This document shows positions 43,513 through 52,426 of a stretch of DNA of 64,000 nt, piece after piece. Source of the DNA: Ilyobacter polytropus DSM 2926 (GTDB taxonomy: Bacteria; Fusobacteriota; Fusobacteriia; Fusobacteriales; Fusobacteriaceae); the NCBI RefSeq assembly GCF_000165505.1, contig NC_014632.1:1550001-1614000 (forward strand), given 5' to 3'. Numbering within the stretch: the stretch's first letter is position 1; every line of letters starts with the position of its first letter. The translations under genes were made by a program, and so were the position numbers. The notes below the pieces were generated by a model, which did not search any database, was not told the DNA's origin, and worked only from the letters and a program-made list of their open reading frames with translations.

Positions 43513-44364
43513 CTATTTATCGCCTATTGCGATTTCCATATATAGTTCTCTTATTTTATCTAAGTTTCTTGTGATGTATACACCTGTTCCTTCAAGCTTT
43601 TCAAGATGCATCTTATCTTTGACATCATCTATACTGCTATCTAAGTATTTTTTTGCCAAGGTATTTCTCAGCATATTCGGATATATATTTTGAGATATCC
43701 CTGCCTTCTGGCCATATTTTTTAAATCTTGCACCAAAATTCTGTCTTGTCACTCCCTGAAATAAAAAATCATCTTCGCTATTCACGACTTTTTCCCTGTC
43801 TTCATTAACAAAAGATTTTATCTTTTCAGAAAGCTCATTTCCTATTTCTATAAAATGAAGTCTGTTGTTCTTTACATACTTTATTTTCTTATATTCAGTT
43901 GATATTATATCGCTTATTTTTATCTCTAGAACCTCTGATATGAGAAGCCCGCTCTGTAAAAGCATTTCTATGACCAATTTGTCCCTTTCTCCCTTAGGCT
44001 GATTACCACATTGGTTTATTATTCTTTCTACTTCTTCCCATTCAAGTGTTTCAGGCATCTGTACCGTAGGTTTCACAGGTTTTAAACCTTCTGTGGGCAA
44101 TTTTTCCACAATACCTTTTTTATACAGATATTTGTAGAAGGCTCGCAGTGAGACCAACTTTCTATAGATACTATTTTCAGAATATTCTTTTTTCATTGTC
44201 TCTATAAAAGACATCACATCCAAGTCTTCTACTTCCACATAGTCTTTTCCCATCAAAAAAACTGTAAAGTCCTCAAGGTCCTTTCTATAGGCCTCTATAC
44301 TGCTCTCAGAAAAGCCTTTTTTATCTTTTATAAATTTTAGAAACTCTATCAATAATTCCCTCAT
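43513..44364 (-). CDS. Degenerate tyrosine recombinase (XerC/XerD-like)
   Basis: 283 residues from the ATG at 44364 (AGGTGG upstream). The N-terminal SAM-like DNA-binding domain is standard (SSIEAYRKDLEDFTVFL, SIYRKLVSLRAFYKYLYKKG). The catalytic domain keeps its fold, but the first Arg is Leu (QSGLLISEVL where GLRxSEL is expected), the HxLRH box is NMLRN, and the GH motif is gone (DKMHLEKLEGTGVY). Only one Arg and the Tyr remain. Recombination is unlikely; it may bind DNA or partner an active Xer. It lies between recN and era in one operon. Confidence 0.8.
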   Translation of the reverse strand: MRELLIEFLKFIKDKKGFSESSIEAYRKDLEDFTVFLMGKDYVEVEDLDVMSFIETMKKEYSENSIYRKLVSLRAFYKYLYKKGIVEKLPTEGLKPVKPTVQMPETLEWEEVERIINQCGNQPKGERDKLVIEMLLQSGLLISEVLEIKISDIISTEYKKIKYVKNNRLHFIEIGNELSEKIKSFVNEDREKVVNSEDDFLFQGVTRQNFGARFKKYGQKAGISQNIYPNMLRNTLAKKYLDSSIDDVKDKMHLEKLEGTGVYITRNLDKIRELYMEIAIGDK

Positions 44365-44373
44365 AACGACCAC

Positions 44374-46035
44374 CTAAATCTCATCTAAAATTTCTTTGGC
44401 ATGCTTTAAAACTGCTTCTGTTATATTTTCTCCTGCCAGCATTCTTCCTATCTCTTCTATACGTCCCTTGTAGTTAAGTTCTCTCACAGTTGTAACAGTT
44501 TTATCTGCATGAGTTTTCTTTTCTATATAAAACTGCTGCGTAGCCTTAGAGGCTATTGCAGGAGAGTGAGTTATACATACCACCTGGGAATTCCCGCCTA
44601 TATCTTTTAACTTGCTGGCAATCTTCCTCACTGTTTCCCCACCTACCCCTGTATCTATCTCATCAAATACAAGGATAGGGACATTATCCACCACAGAAAA
44701 TATGGATTTCAAGGCAAGCATAATACGGCTCACCTCTCCTCCAGAAGCAATTTTAGACAGTGGTTTAGGACTCTGTCCTTTATTGGTGGTGATAAGAAAT
44801 TCCACCTGATCAGAGCCGTTTCTCCCCATCCCTTCTATAAGCCCAAATGATATTTTAAACATACTGTCCTTCATATTTAGATACTTGAGCTCATTTTCCA
44901 TCCTGCTCTCTATAAGAGCTGCACTTTCCTTTCTTGCTGCACTTAGTTTTTCAGCATATTTTTTGTATAATGCTGTCAGTTCATCCCGCTCTTTTATTAG
45001 CTTTTTCTCTTCAAAGTTACTCTCATGAAGTGTATCCAATTTTTTCTGTAGGTCATCTCTGTAGTCTAGAATTTCCTCTATTGTAAATCCATACTTTTTT
45101 TTCAAAGAATTTATTTTGTCTAACCTGTCTACAAGTTCATTTAGTCTAAACTCATCGGTGTCTGTATCCTCTTCTAAGTTTTCTATTATATAGACAACAT
45201 CTTCTAAATCATAATAAATCTTTTCAAGCTTATCCTGGGCCTCTTCAAATTCTTTTCCGTATTTTGAAACAGACTCCAGAAATTTCTTGGAGTTGTAGAT
45301 AAAGGACATGGCATTATGCTCACCGTCTTTTAAAAGCGTATAAGAGTTTATAAGATTTTCCTTTATTTTACCAGAATTAAAAAGTTTTTTATATTCATCT
45401 TCTAGCTCTTCATCTTCACCCGATTTCAATGATAAAGAATTTATCTCGTTAAGCTGAAATTCATAAAAATCTTTTTTCTCCTGTATCTCTTTTTTTATCT
45501 CTTCAATTTCAGAGATTTTTCTGCTTATTTTCCCATATCGTTCCACTGTGTTCTCAATTTTTGATCTTATATCCTGTGACTTATCACCGAGAAATTTGTC
45601 CAAAAGTTTTATATGATTATTTTTGTTTAAAAGCATCTGATGTGAATGCTGACCCACTAAATCTACGAGGGTACCCATTATCTGCTTTAGGCTTGATACA
45701 GGAACCCTTTTACCGTTTACAAAGGCTTTTCCTCTTCCATTTTTATCGAGCACCCTTCTCACTATGAGTTCTCCCTCTTCCACCTCTATACCTAGCTCTT
45801 TTAGTTCCTCAGTCTGGTAGTCACTGGTTTCAAATACTCCCTCTGCCATTAGGTATTCCTCTCCGTCTCGAAGCATTTCAACATTTGCCTTTTCTCCGAT
45901 AAGAAGGTTTATTCCGCTGAGTATTATGGATTTTCCAGCACCAGTTTCTCCGGTCAGGGTTATGAGCCCATCTCCAAACTCCAACTCAAGTTCCTCTATT
46001 ATAGCAAGGTTTTCTATCCTTAACTCCCTTAACAT
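44374..46035 (-). CDS. recN: DNA repair protein RecN
   Basis: 553-residue SMC-like ATPase for double-strand break repair. N-terminal Walker A LTGETGAGKSIILSGINLLIG, a long central coiled coil (about 150-360), and C-terminal LSKIASGGEVSRIMLALKSI signature with Walker B PILVFDEIDTGVGGETV. Its start overlaps the nadK stop by 7 bases, as in many bacteria where nadK and recN are adjacent. Confidence 0.96.
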   Translation of the reverse strand: MLRELRIENLAIIEELELEFGDGLITLTGETGAGKSIILSGINLLIGEKANVEMLRDGEEYLMAEGVFETSDYQTEELKELGIEVEEGELIVRRVLDKNGRGKAFVNGKRVPVSSLKQIMGTLVDLVGQHSHQMLLNKNNHIKLLDKFLGDKSQDIRSKIENTVERYGKISRKISEIEEIKKEIQEKKDFYEFQLNEINSLSLKSGEDEELEDEYKKLFNSGKIKENLINSYTLLKDGEHNAMSFIYNSKKFLESVSKYGKEFEEAQDKLEKIYYDLEDVVYIIENLEEDTDTDEFRLNELVDRLDKINSLKKKYGFTIEEILDYRDDLQKKLDTLHESNFEEKKLIKERDELTALYKKYAEKLSAARKESAALIESRMENELKYLNMKDSMFKISFGLIEGMGRNGSDQVEFLITTNKGQSPKPLSKIASGGEVSRIMLALKSIFSVVDNVPILVFDEIDTGVGGETVRKIASKLKDIGGNSQVVCITHSPAIASKATQQFYIEKKTHADKTVTTVRELNYKGRIEEIGRMLAGENITEAVLKHAKEILDEI

Positions 46036-46832
46036 AATCTATCGCCCCACTTAAGCTTTTCTCTCAAAACTCCATAATAATCTCTGTTCTCAGAAAGAAC
46101 TAGTTTCAAAGTCTTATCTGAATATCTAACTCTTACCTTCTCACCGTATGATATTTTAAATGACTTTTCTCCGTCTACTGTGAGATAACCAACTCTTTCC
46201 ATATCTTCTATTATAAATTCCAGTTCTTCGTCTCCATCTACCACCACTGGTCTTGTACTTAGGTTATGAGGAGCAATGGGAGTTATAAGCATAGCCTTGA
46301 TATTAGGCTTTATTATGGGCCCTCCTGCAGAAAGAGAATAGGCTGTAGATCCTGTAGGAGTTGCTACTATTACTCCGTCAGCTCTGTAGGTATTTACATA
46401 TTCGTCATTAGAATACACACCTATTCTAACCAACTTTGTGAGCATACCTCCTTTTGATATCACAACTTCATTTAAGGCATGAAAATTCCTATCACCTAAA
46501 CTTATTTCAAGAACTCTTCTTTTTTCAAGCTGATAGTATCCATCTAAAACCCTGTCATAGGTGTCAAAAGCTTCCTGCTCCTTTATCTCAGTTATAAAGC
46601 CCAAACTGCCCATATTTACAGCTATTACAAAAATATCAGGCTTTTCTATCAGCTCTTTGGCAGCTTTCAAAAGAGTTCCGTCTCCTCCTATAACCACTGC
46701 AAAATCACACTGCCAAGCATCTTCTAAGGAGTAGATTTTTAGTCCGTTATCCATAAAGTATTTTTTTGTCTTCCTGTAAAATTCAAGGGCTTTAACCTTA
46801 TCCCTGTTGTATATCAAGCATACTTTTTTCAT
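46029..46832 (-). CDS. nadK: NAD kinase
   Basis: 267 residues; phosphorylates NAD to NADP. VVIGGDGTLLKAAKELI with the catalytic Asp, HALNEVVISKG, the RADGVIVATPTGSTAYSLSAGGPI loop and a C-terminal beta domain. Length matches bacterial NadK. It lies between envC and recN, with GGAGG before the ATG. Confidence 0.96.
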   Translation of the reverse strand: MKKVCLIYNRDKVKALEFYRKTKKYFMDNGLKIYSLEDAWQCDFAVVIGGDGTLLKAAKELIEKPDIFVIAVNMGSLGFITEIKEQEAFDTYDRVLDGYYQLEKRRVLEISLGDRNFHALNEVVISKGGMLTKLVRIGVYSNDEYVNTYRADGVIVATPTGSTAYSLSAGGPIIKPNIKAMLITPIAPHNLSTRPVVVDGDEELEFIIEDMERVGYLTVDGEKSFKISYGEKVRVRYSDKTLKLVLSENRDYYGVLREKLKWGDRLC

Positions 46833-46851
46833 ACTTTTCCTCCGATGATTG

Positions 46852-47943
46852 TCAAAACATAAGCAATGGATTTATAGCCTTTAGGTTAAATCTAAGTTCA
46901 TAATAAAGACTAGGTTTACCGTCTGTAGACATTCCGAGTATTCCTATGTCCTGTCCTTTTTTGACTATGCTTCCTACCTTTACATAATGACTTATTAGAT
47001 TTCCGTAGATACCTATCATGTTGTAGCCATAGTCAACCATTACCACTTTACCTAGACCCTGAAATTTCCCGGCATAGATAACCTTTCCAGATGCTGCTGA
47101 CTTTACCCTGCTTCCCAGGCTAGAGGCTATCTCTATACCACTGCTTGTGACATTTCCTTGTTTTTTCTGTCCAAAAGTAACAGCATATCTGCCGTTTAAC
47201 GGTTTTTTCATTTTTCCTATTTTTGATTTTGCAGTTGAAATATCTATATTTTTTACCTTTCTTGCTCTTTCTATTATTATTCTATCTATCTCTTTCGCTA
47301 TATTTTTTTTCTTAATCTCAAGAGTTGAGATATTTTTTTTGTGATATATCTCTTTTTTGTTGAGCTGAGCAATAAGAGTATCTTTCTCTCTTTTTTTCCT
47401 TTCACCCTGTCTCTCTTTTTGTGCTAGGATATTTTTAAGTCTGGTCTGTTCTCTTCTGTCTTTCTCTATATCATTTTTTACCAAATCTATATCTTTTTGA
47501 ACTACCCTTATATGCTCTAGGGTTTCAAGATCAGCATATAAGAGCTCTTTAAAGTTCCTCTTTTTGCTTTGGACATAATCTTTCTCAGTTTTATTTTTTT
47601 TCACCCTGTTCCAGGCCTCTAGTTTAGCGTTATATTCTCTGTTCTTTATCTTCAGTTCTTCAGAACTGAAATTTAAATTTCTTTTACTGTAATCTATTTT
47701 TTTTGACAAACTCGATATCTTTATCAAAAGTTCTTTTTTTTCGCTTTCAATCTTTTTTAATTCATTTTCTAGATCACTTATCTGTTTTTTTATGAGTTCT
47801 CTGTTTTGACCTATTACTTTTATCTCTTTGCTGCTTTTTTTTATTCCCTTCTCTATGTCTCCCATCTTTTTTTTCATGTCAGAAAGCTGGTCTCCATATG
47901 AAATTGAAGAGATTATAAAGAAAAAAACCACCCATTTTTTCAC
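46852..47943 (-). CDS. EnvC-like murein hydrolase activator
   Basis: 363 residues: signal peptide (KKWVVFFFIISSISYG), a long Lys/Glu-rich coiled coil (about 20-240), and a C-terminal LytM/M23 fold (LNGRYAVTFGQK, GSRVKSAASGKVIYAGKFQGLGKVVMVDYG, GSIVKKGQDIGILG). The zinc ligands are lost: GIEIAS replaces HxGxD and LYYELR replaces HLHFE, as in EnvC-type activators that lack activity themselves. GTG start; its first bases overlap the ftsX stop. It is the natural periplasmic partner of FtsX. Confidence 0.85.
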   Translation of the reverse strand: MKKWVVFFFIISSISYGDQLSDMKKKMGDIEKGIKKSSKEIKVIGQNRELIKKQISDLENELKKIESEKKELLIKISSLSKKIDYSKRNLNFSSEELKIKNREYNAKLEAWNRVKKNKTEKDYVQSKKRNFKELLYADLETLEHIRVVQKDIDLVKNDIEKDRREQTRLKNILAQKERQGERKKREKDTLIAQLNKKEIYHKKNISTLEIKKKNIAKEIDRIIIERARKVKNIDISTAKSKIGKMKKPLNGRYAVTFGQKKQGNVTSSGIEIASSLGSRVKSAASGKVIYAGKFQGLGKVVMVDYGYNMIGIYGNLISHYVKVGSIVKKGQDIGILGMSTDGKPSLYYELRFNLKAINPLLMF

Positions 47944-48812
47944 TGATTATCACCTTTAACTCTGTATATTTTTCTTGAAACAAACGGAAATACGCAGATA
48001 ATTACAAGAATAGTCACAAGGGCTAAAACAAGCATCTGTTCTGTACTACTTAATATATAGTCTCTGTCATAATTTATAAACTCTTTTCTGAAAACTTCAT
48101 AAAAATTTAGAAATATAAGCGTTCCTGTAAAGGCGGCCCCTGTAAATATGGCATCACTTATAAAATAATAAGGTTTAAGAACATTTTTTTTATTATCTCC
48201 CATATATATCTTCGAACTTATATCCCTGCTGTGTTTTACTATATTTGTATGAAGAAGATTAAATATTATTAAAACCACAGGCAGAAAAGCCCCTAGGAAA
48301 AAATATCTTATAAATGTTTGATTTTTGGCTATTCTTTTATTTAAATTTTGTAACTGTTCATTGTCTACATATACCTCTTTTATAAAGTTATCTTCCTTAT
48401 CTAGATTTTGCCTTAATAGTTCTAGTTTATCATACCCGTCAAAAGTAATTGAAATGCTGTCAGAAAGTGGATTGTTTCCCTTAGGAAGCCTTATTCCTAG
48501 GTCATCTTCTAGCTCCCTCAACTCAACCTCTTTAGATTCATACTTCATATGTCTCACTTCTGGCAACTCAAGTAGTTTCCCCTCAAATTCATTTATTGAT
48601 TTTTCGTCTGGATTTCCCTTAAGATATACCCTTACTTTATAATTGTCTTTTAAATTTTCAGTATTCTGATGTAGATTTAAAATAACTCCTCCAACTGCAT
48701 TTAAAACTATAAAAGCAGAAATAAGAGTAAAAAAATTCATTCTATAACACTTAAAATCTCTATCTATTATTTCATCTAATTCATTCAAAAAGCTTTTTAA
48801 CCATTTAAACAT
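47940..48812 (-). CDS. ftsX: Cell division protein FtsX
   Basis: 290 residues from the ATG at 48812, which overlaps the ftsE stop by 8 bases (a TTG at 48833 is a weaker choice). The cytoplasmic N-terminus is followed by TM1 (NFFTLISAFIVLNAVGGVIL), a periplasmic loop of about 120 residues (YKVRVYLKGNPDEKSINEFE...ISITFDGYDKLELL), and three C-terminal helices (FFLGAFLPVVLIIFNLL onward). The topology is that of FtsX, which passes a signal to EnvC outside the membrane. Confidence 0.9.
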   Translation of the reverse strand: MFKWLKSFLNELDEIIDRDFKCYRMNFFTLISAFIVLNAVGGVILNLHQNTENLKDNYKVRVYLKGNPDEKSINEFEGKLLELPEVRHMKYESKEVELRELEDDLGIRLPKGNNPLSDSISITFDGYDKLELLRQNLDKEDNFIKEVYVDNEQLQNLNKRIAKNQTFIRYFFLGAFLPVVLIIFNLLHTNIVKHSRDISSKIYMGDNKKNVLKPYYFISDAIFTGAAFTGTLIFLNFYEVFRKEFINYDRDYILSSTEQMLVLALVTILVIICVFPFVSRKIYRVKGDNQ

Positions 48813-49440
48813 TTTTAATAACACCCTCTCCAAGTATATTTAAGTCTTTTGGATATTTTTCCAAAATAGTAACGTCATTTGTGATATACATTATACCTAA
48901 TCCATTTTTACAAAGTTCTTCTAATAGTAAAAATACTTTTTTTATAGTTTGATCATCCAACCCTCTGTGAAAATCATCCATCACAAGATAAGAAGGTTCT
49001 GAAGACAATGCTCTTGCTAAACTGAAATAGTGCTTCTCCTCTTGAGTTAGATTTTCCAAAAATTCATCTTTTTTGTGCGCAAGATCAAAAAATTCCAAGA
49101 CCTCTAGTGACAATTTACTGGCCTCTTTATCGGTATAGTCCCTCAAATTAAGGTAATATTGTAAATTTTCCATAATAGTTTTATAACTTATAAATTTATA
49201 ATCATCGTAAGTTATTCCAAGTTTCCTAATAATAATTTTACATCCTGCCTTCGAAGATGTAAAATCTTCCCCTCCGATTATTATTGTCCCTTTTTTAGGA
49301 AGAGCGACTTTAGTCAGCATTTGTAAAAATAAATTCTTCTCATTTTTATCTTTATAAGAAAGATAAGAGAATTCACATTTATTTAATTCTAAATTAACTT
49401 CAGTTTTTCCATTTAAATTTACATTTACAAATTTAACCAA
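48805..49440 (-). CDS. ftsE: FtsE-like ABC protein with degraded ATPase motifs
   Basis: 211 residues of ABC-ATPase fold, adjacent to ftsX and envC. The Walker A GxSGAGKST is replaced by YLSYKDKNEKNLF; the signature LSGGEQQR by LTQEEKHYF; and Walker B reads YLVMDDFHRGLD, where DEP would be expected, leaving Asp in place of the catalytic Glu. FARAL-like LARALSSEPS and YITND (H-loop His replaced) remain. The frame is intact and other regions (GTIIIGGEDF, TIMENLQYYLNLRDY) align well, so it is a conserved pseudo-ATPase and not a sequencing error. TTG start, GGAGG 7 bases upstream; first gene of an eight-gene operon. Confidence 0.85.
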   Translation of the reverse strand: MVKFVNVNLNGKTEVNLELNKCEFSYLSYKDKNEKNLFLQMLTKVALPKKGTIIIGGEDFTSSKAGCKIIIRKLGITYDDYKFISYKTIMENLQYYLNLRDYTDKEASKLSLEVLEFFDLAHKKDEFLENLTQEEKHYFSLARALSSEPSYLVMDDFHRGLDDQTIKKVFLLLEELCKNGLGIMYITNDVTILEKYPKDLNILGEGVIKNV

Positions 49441-49489
49441 GATAAAACCTCCAAAAAAATTTTAGCATCTCTGATTTTTTTCACTATTT

Positions 49490-49518
49490 ATTTTATATTG
49501 ATATTTATAGTATATCAA
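49490..49518 (-). promoter_or_regulatory. Promoter of the ftsE operon
   Basis: Minus strand: TTGATA (49513-49518), 17-bp spacer, TAAAAT (49490-49495), about 50 bases upstream of the ftsE TTG. Confidence 0.65.
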
Positions 49519-49570
49519 AAAAAGAAAAACTTTCCCATCTAATCTGGAAAGCATTTTTTTATTTCTAGAA

Positions 49571-49606
49571 AAATAAATATAGAGGCAGAAATAACTCCGC
49601 CTCTAT
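49571..49606 (-). terminator. Terminator of split transketolase
   Basis: ATAGAGGC (49579-49586) pairs with GCCTCTAT (49599-49606), overlapping the region before the stop at 49611. An A/U-rich run follows on the minus strand. Confidence 0.7.
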
Positions 49607-49610
49607 ACCT

Positions 49611-50540
49611 CTATAAATTCTCTTTTATTACTGACACTATTTTTTCAGCAGTAAGTTCGTACTTCTCGAGAAGTTCCGCTCCCTTTCCACTTTGTCCAAA
49701 CTTGTCGTAAATTCCTATTTTCTTCACCTTTGTAGGATGAACTTCTGAGAGAAACTCAGAAACTGCAGAACCTAATCCTCCTATTACAGAGTGCTCTTCA
49801 GCAGTAACTATAAACTTAGTTTCCTTAGCTGCTTTTAAGATAGCTTCACCATCTAGAGGTTTTACTGTTCCTACATTTAGGACTCTTACTGAAACTCCAT
49901 CTTCTGCAAGTATTTCAGCAGCTTTCATAGCTTCTGCCACCATAAGTCCAGTAGCTGCCACTGTTACATCTGCTCCATCTTTTGCTGTATTTATTACACC
50001 TATTTGAAAATCATAAGTTTCTTCATCAAAAAGAACAGGGACATCTAATCTTCCAAGTCTTAGGTATATAGGCCCATCATAATCTACAGCAGCCTGAACC
50101 ATCTTTTTAGTTTCCACAGCATCTGCAGGTGAAAGAACTACCATTCCAGGTATAGCTCTCATAAGTGCTATATCTTCTACAGACTGGTGTGATCCACCGT
50201 CTTCTCCCACTGATATACCAGCATGAGTAGGAGCTATTTTTACATTTAATTTTGGATATGCCACTGTGTTTCTGATCTGCTCAAATGCTCTTCCAGCTGC
50301 AAACATAGCAAATGTAGAAGCAAATGGTATCTTACCGCAAGTAGACATACCAGCAGCTGTACCGATCAAATCAGCCTCTGCTATTCCAACATTTATATGT
50401 CTTTTTGGGAATTCTTTTTGAAACATTGCAGTCTGAGTAGATTTAGAAAGATCTGCATCTAAAACAACAACATTTTCATTTATTTTTCCAAGTTCAACAA
50501 GAGCTTCTCCATAAGCTTTTCTTGTAGATTTTTTTGCCAT
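49611..50540 (-). CDS. Transketolase, C-terminal subunit
   Basis: 309 residues covering the pyrimidine-binding and C-terminal domains of transketolase (KINENVVVLDADLSKST, GIAEADLIGTAAGMSTCGKIPFASTFAMFAAGRAFEQIRN, HAGISVGEDGGSHQSVEDIALMRAIPGMVVLSPAD with the catalytic Glu in GIAEAD). It works with the N-terminal subunit encoded 30 bases upstream in the same operon. Split transketolases of this sort are common in anaerobes. GGAGG precedes the ATG. Confidence 0.94.
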   Translation of the reverse strand: MAKKSTRKAYGEALVELGKINENVVVLDADLSKSTQTAMFQKEFPKRHINVGIAEADLIGTAAGMSTCGKIPFASTFAMFAAGRAFEQIRNTVAYPKLNVKIAPTHAGISVGEDGGSHQSVEDIALMRAIPGMVVLSPADAVETKKMVQAAVDYDGPIYLRLGRLDVPVLFDEETYDFQIGVINTAKDGADVTVAATGLMVAEAMKAAEILAEDGVSVRVLNVGTVKPLDGEAILKAAKETKFIVTAEEHSVIGGLGSAVSEFLSEVHPTKVKKIGIYDKFGQSGKGAELLEKYELTAEKIVSVIKENL

Positions 50541-50570
50541 CTGTTCAAACCTCCAATTTATAATTTATGA

Positions 50571-51404
50571 TTAATCGAGAATTTCTTCTACTTTTTCAAG
50601 TTCTTTTACAGCTATTTCAGTTTCCTCAGCTGTAGGGGCAACACCGTGGAATCCACATACATTTTCCATGAAAGATACACCCTTACCTTTTGTAGTTTCT
50701 GCTATTATAACTGTAGGCTTACCTTTGCACTCTTTAGCTTTTTCCAAAGAATCCAAAATCTCTTCAAAACTATGTCCGTCAGCCTTTATAACATTCCATC
50801 CAAATGACTCCCACTTTTTATCAAGAGGAGCGACACCCATTATTTCGTCTACATTTCCATCTATCTGAAGATTATTATAATCAACAAATGCGCAGATATT
50901 ATCAAGCTTGTAGTGAGCAGAAGTCATAGCAGCTTCCCATACCTGACCTTCTTGTAATTCTCCGTCTCCCATCAAAACATAAGTTCTGTAGTCTTCCCCT
51001 GAAATTTTAGCTGACAATGCCATTCCGTTTGCTACCGAAAGTCCTTGCCCTAATGAACCTGTAGATATTTCTATCCCAGGTACCTTTTTCATATCAGGAT
51101 GTCCTTGTAATATTGAACCGTACTGTCTCAATGTCCCTAGAAGTTCTCTGTCAAAATAACCTTTTTCAGCCAAAACTGCATAAAGAACAGGTGCAGCATG
51201 ACCTTTAGAAAGAACAAATCTGTCTCTTCCTTCCATTTTTGGATTTTTAGGATCTACATTCATCTCAGAAAAATAAAGTGTTGTAACTATATCCGCCGCA
51301 GAAAGAGACCCCCCCGGATGTCCAGATTTTGATTTACAAATCATCTGAACGATATCTTTTCTAACTTGTGTTGATTTTTCTTTTAAGAGTTTAATATCTG
51401 CCAT
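50571..51404 (-). CDS. Transketolase, N-terminal subunit
   Basis: 277 residues from the ATG at 51404 (AGGAG upstream), the thiamine-diphosphate-binding half of transketolase: KSGHPGGSLSAADIVTTLYF, KGHAAPVLYAVLAEKGYF, ISTGSLGQGLSVANGMA, the GDGELQEGQVWEAAMTSAHYKLDNICAFVDYNNLQIDG ThDP motif and ETTKGKGVSFME. Together with its partner it transfers two-carbon units in the pentose phosphate pathway. First gene of the pair, with a strong promoter at 51439-51468. Confidence 0.94.
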   Translation of the reverse strand: MADIKLLKEKSTQVRKDIVQMICKSKSGHPGGSLSAADIVTTLYFSEMNVDPKNPKMEGRDRFVLSKGHAAPVLYAVLAEKGYFDRELLGTLRQYGSILQGHPDMKKVPGIEISTGSLGQGLSVANGMALSAKISGEDYRTYVLMGDGELQEGQVWEAAMTSAHYKLDNICAFVDYNNLQIDGNVDEIMGVAPLDKKWESFGWNVIKADGHSFEEILDSLEKAKECKGKPTVIIAETTKGKGVSFMENVCGFHGVAPTAEETEIAVKELEKVEEILD

Positions 51405-51438
51405 TTCCATCTCCTTTCAATTTTAACTTTCTTTAGTA

Positions 51439-51468
51439 AGTATATTAAATTTAACTTAGTATTGTCAA
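51439..51468 (-). promoter_or_regulatory. Promoter of split transketolase
   Basis: Minus strand: perfect TTGACA (51463-51468), 18-bp spacer, TATACT (51439-51444), 35 bases before the ATG. Confidence 0.75.
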
Positions 51469-51479
51469 CAAAACAAACT

Positions 51480-52073
51480 TTATATCGTTGTCATCATTTC
51501 AGAGACGACTCTTTGCAAGGCAATGATTCCCTTTGTAAAATATTTAAAAAGTATTTCATACTTTACCGATCCCATTATAATATAAAGCATTCCAAAAGCA
51601 GCAAAAGGTCGTATAATCTTTTTTTCTTTCTTTCTATTAAAAATCAGTGAACATAATCCTAAAAAAAATAAAATTATAAATTCAGTAAAATTTTTTGTAT
51701 AACTTACAGCTATAACTACACAAACTATCGTAGAAGTTAATAGCCAAACTATGCTCCCCACAGGTGAAAGAGTTTTATTTATAACAGGAATTTTTAAAAG
51801 TGCTCCTCCAAACCACCCCTTAGGGAATAGATCAAATGTAAAATGAAGAGCAAGGGCTATAGAAAAACCCATTATAAAAAACCTGAAATCTATATTATTT
51901 TCCAATTTTAAAATTTTATAAAAAAATATCATAATAATAGGACTATGGGTGAGTATGTTTCTGTGTTTTAATTTTAACTTTAAGTCCCAGTCTGGAAATT
52001 TCATTCCCAAAAGAAATGATGCGAATAATATAAGAACTCCAGTAAAACTAATTTCGCTGATTGAAAATTTCAA
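51480..52073 (-). CDS. YdjM/DUF457-like membrane-bound metal-dependent hydrolase
   Basis: 197 residues, about five or six hydrophobic segments. The early motif FPDWDLKLKLKHRNILTHSP matches the membrane hydrolase pattern D-D...HRG.THS of YdjM/DUF457 proteins; a later ALHFTFDLFPKGW supplies further His and Asp. Predicted inner-membrane metal enzyme of unknown substrate. TTG start, with AGGAGGGG about ten bases upstream. No operon partner. Confidence 0.72.
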   Translation of the reverse strand: MKFSISEISFTGVLILFASFLLGMKFPDWDLKLKLKHRNILTHSPIIMIFFYKILKLENNIDFRFFIMGFSIALALHFTFDLFPKGWFGGALLKIPVINKTLSPVGSIVWLLTSTIVCVVIAVSYTKNFTEFIILFFLGLCSLIFNRKKEKKIIRPFAAFGMLYIIMGSVKYEILFKYFTKGIIALQRVVSEMMTTI

Positions 52074-52386
52074 AATTCTTAATCCCCTCCTATTCTTTGA
52101 AATTATAGGAGCATTATAACATCTATTGACTTTTATAAATATAATTAATTGTATAAAAACTAAAATCAGTGTACACTAAAATCTTTTTGTATTTTTATAT
52201 TTTTAAAAGATTTTATTTCGGGTACATTATAACACTTATTTCAATCTATTACTACCAAAATAATGTAATTATTTAATTTGATTTTTATTTAATTTACAAG
52301 AATAATTAACCTGTAAATTAGTGTACTCTAATGATTTTTGATTCTTTTATTTTACAAAAAATATTTAAAACTCTTTAGATATTAAT
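52074..52386. other. AT-rich intergenic region with short palindromes
   Basis: No gene is seen in this stretch. It holds a perfect 10-base palindrome AGTGTACACT (52168-52177) and an inverted second TTAGTGTAC (52318-52326). There are also two TGTTATAATG sequences on the minus strand (TATAAT at 52113-52118 and 52226-52231) that could be -10 elements for the gene ending at 51480. No convincing -35 accompanies them. Confidence 0.4.
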
Positions 52387-52415
52387 AAAGAGGACAGATT
52401 TAATCTGCCCTCTTT
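52387..52415 (-). terminator. Terminator-like hairpin of tuf
   Basis: A 13-bp stem (52387-52399 with 52403-52415), perfect apart from one wobble pair, lies 12 bases beyond the tuf stop. The following U tract is short. Confidence 0.7.
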
Positions 52416-52426
52416 AGAATAAATTA

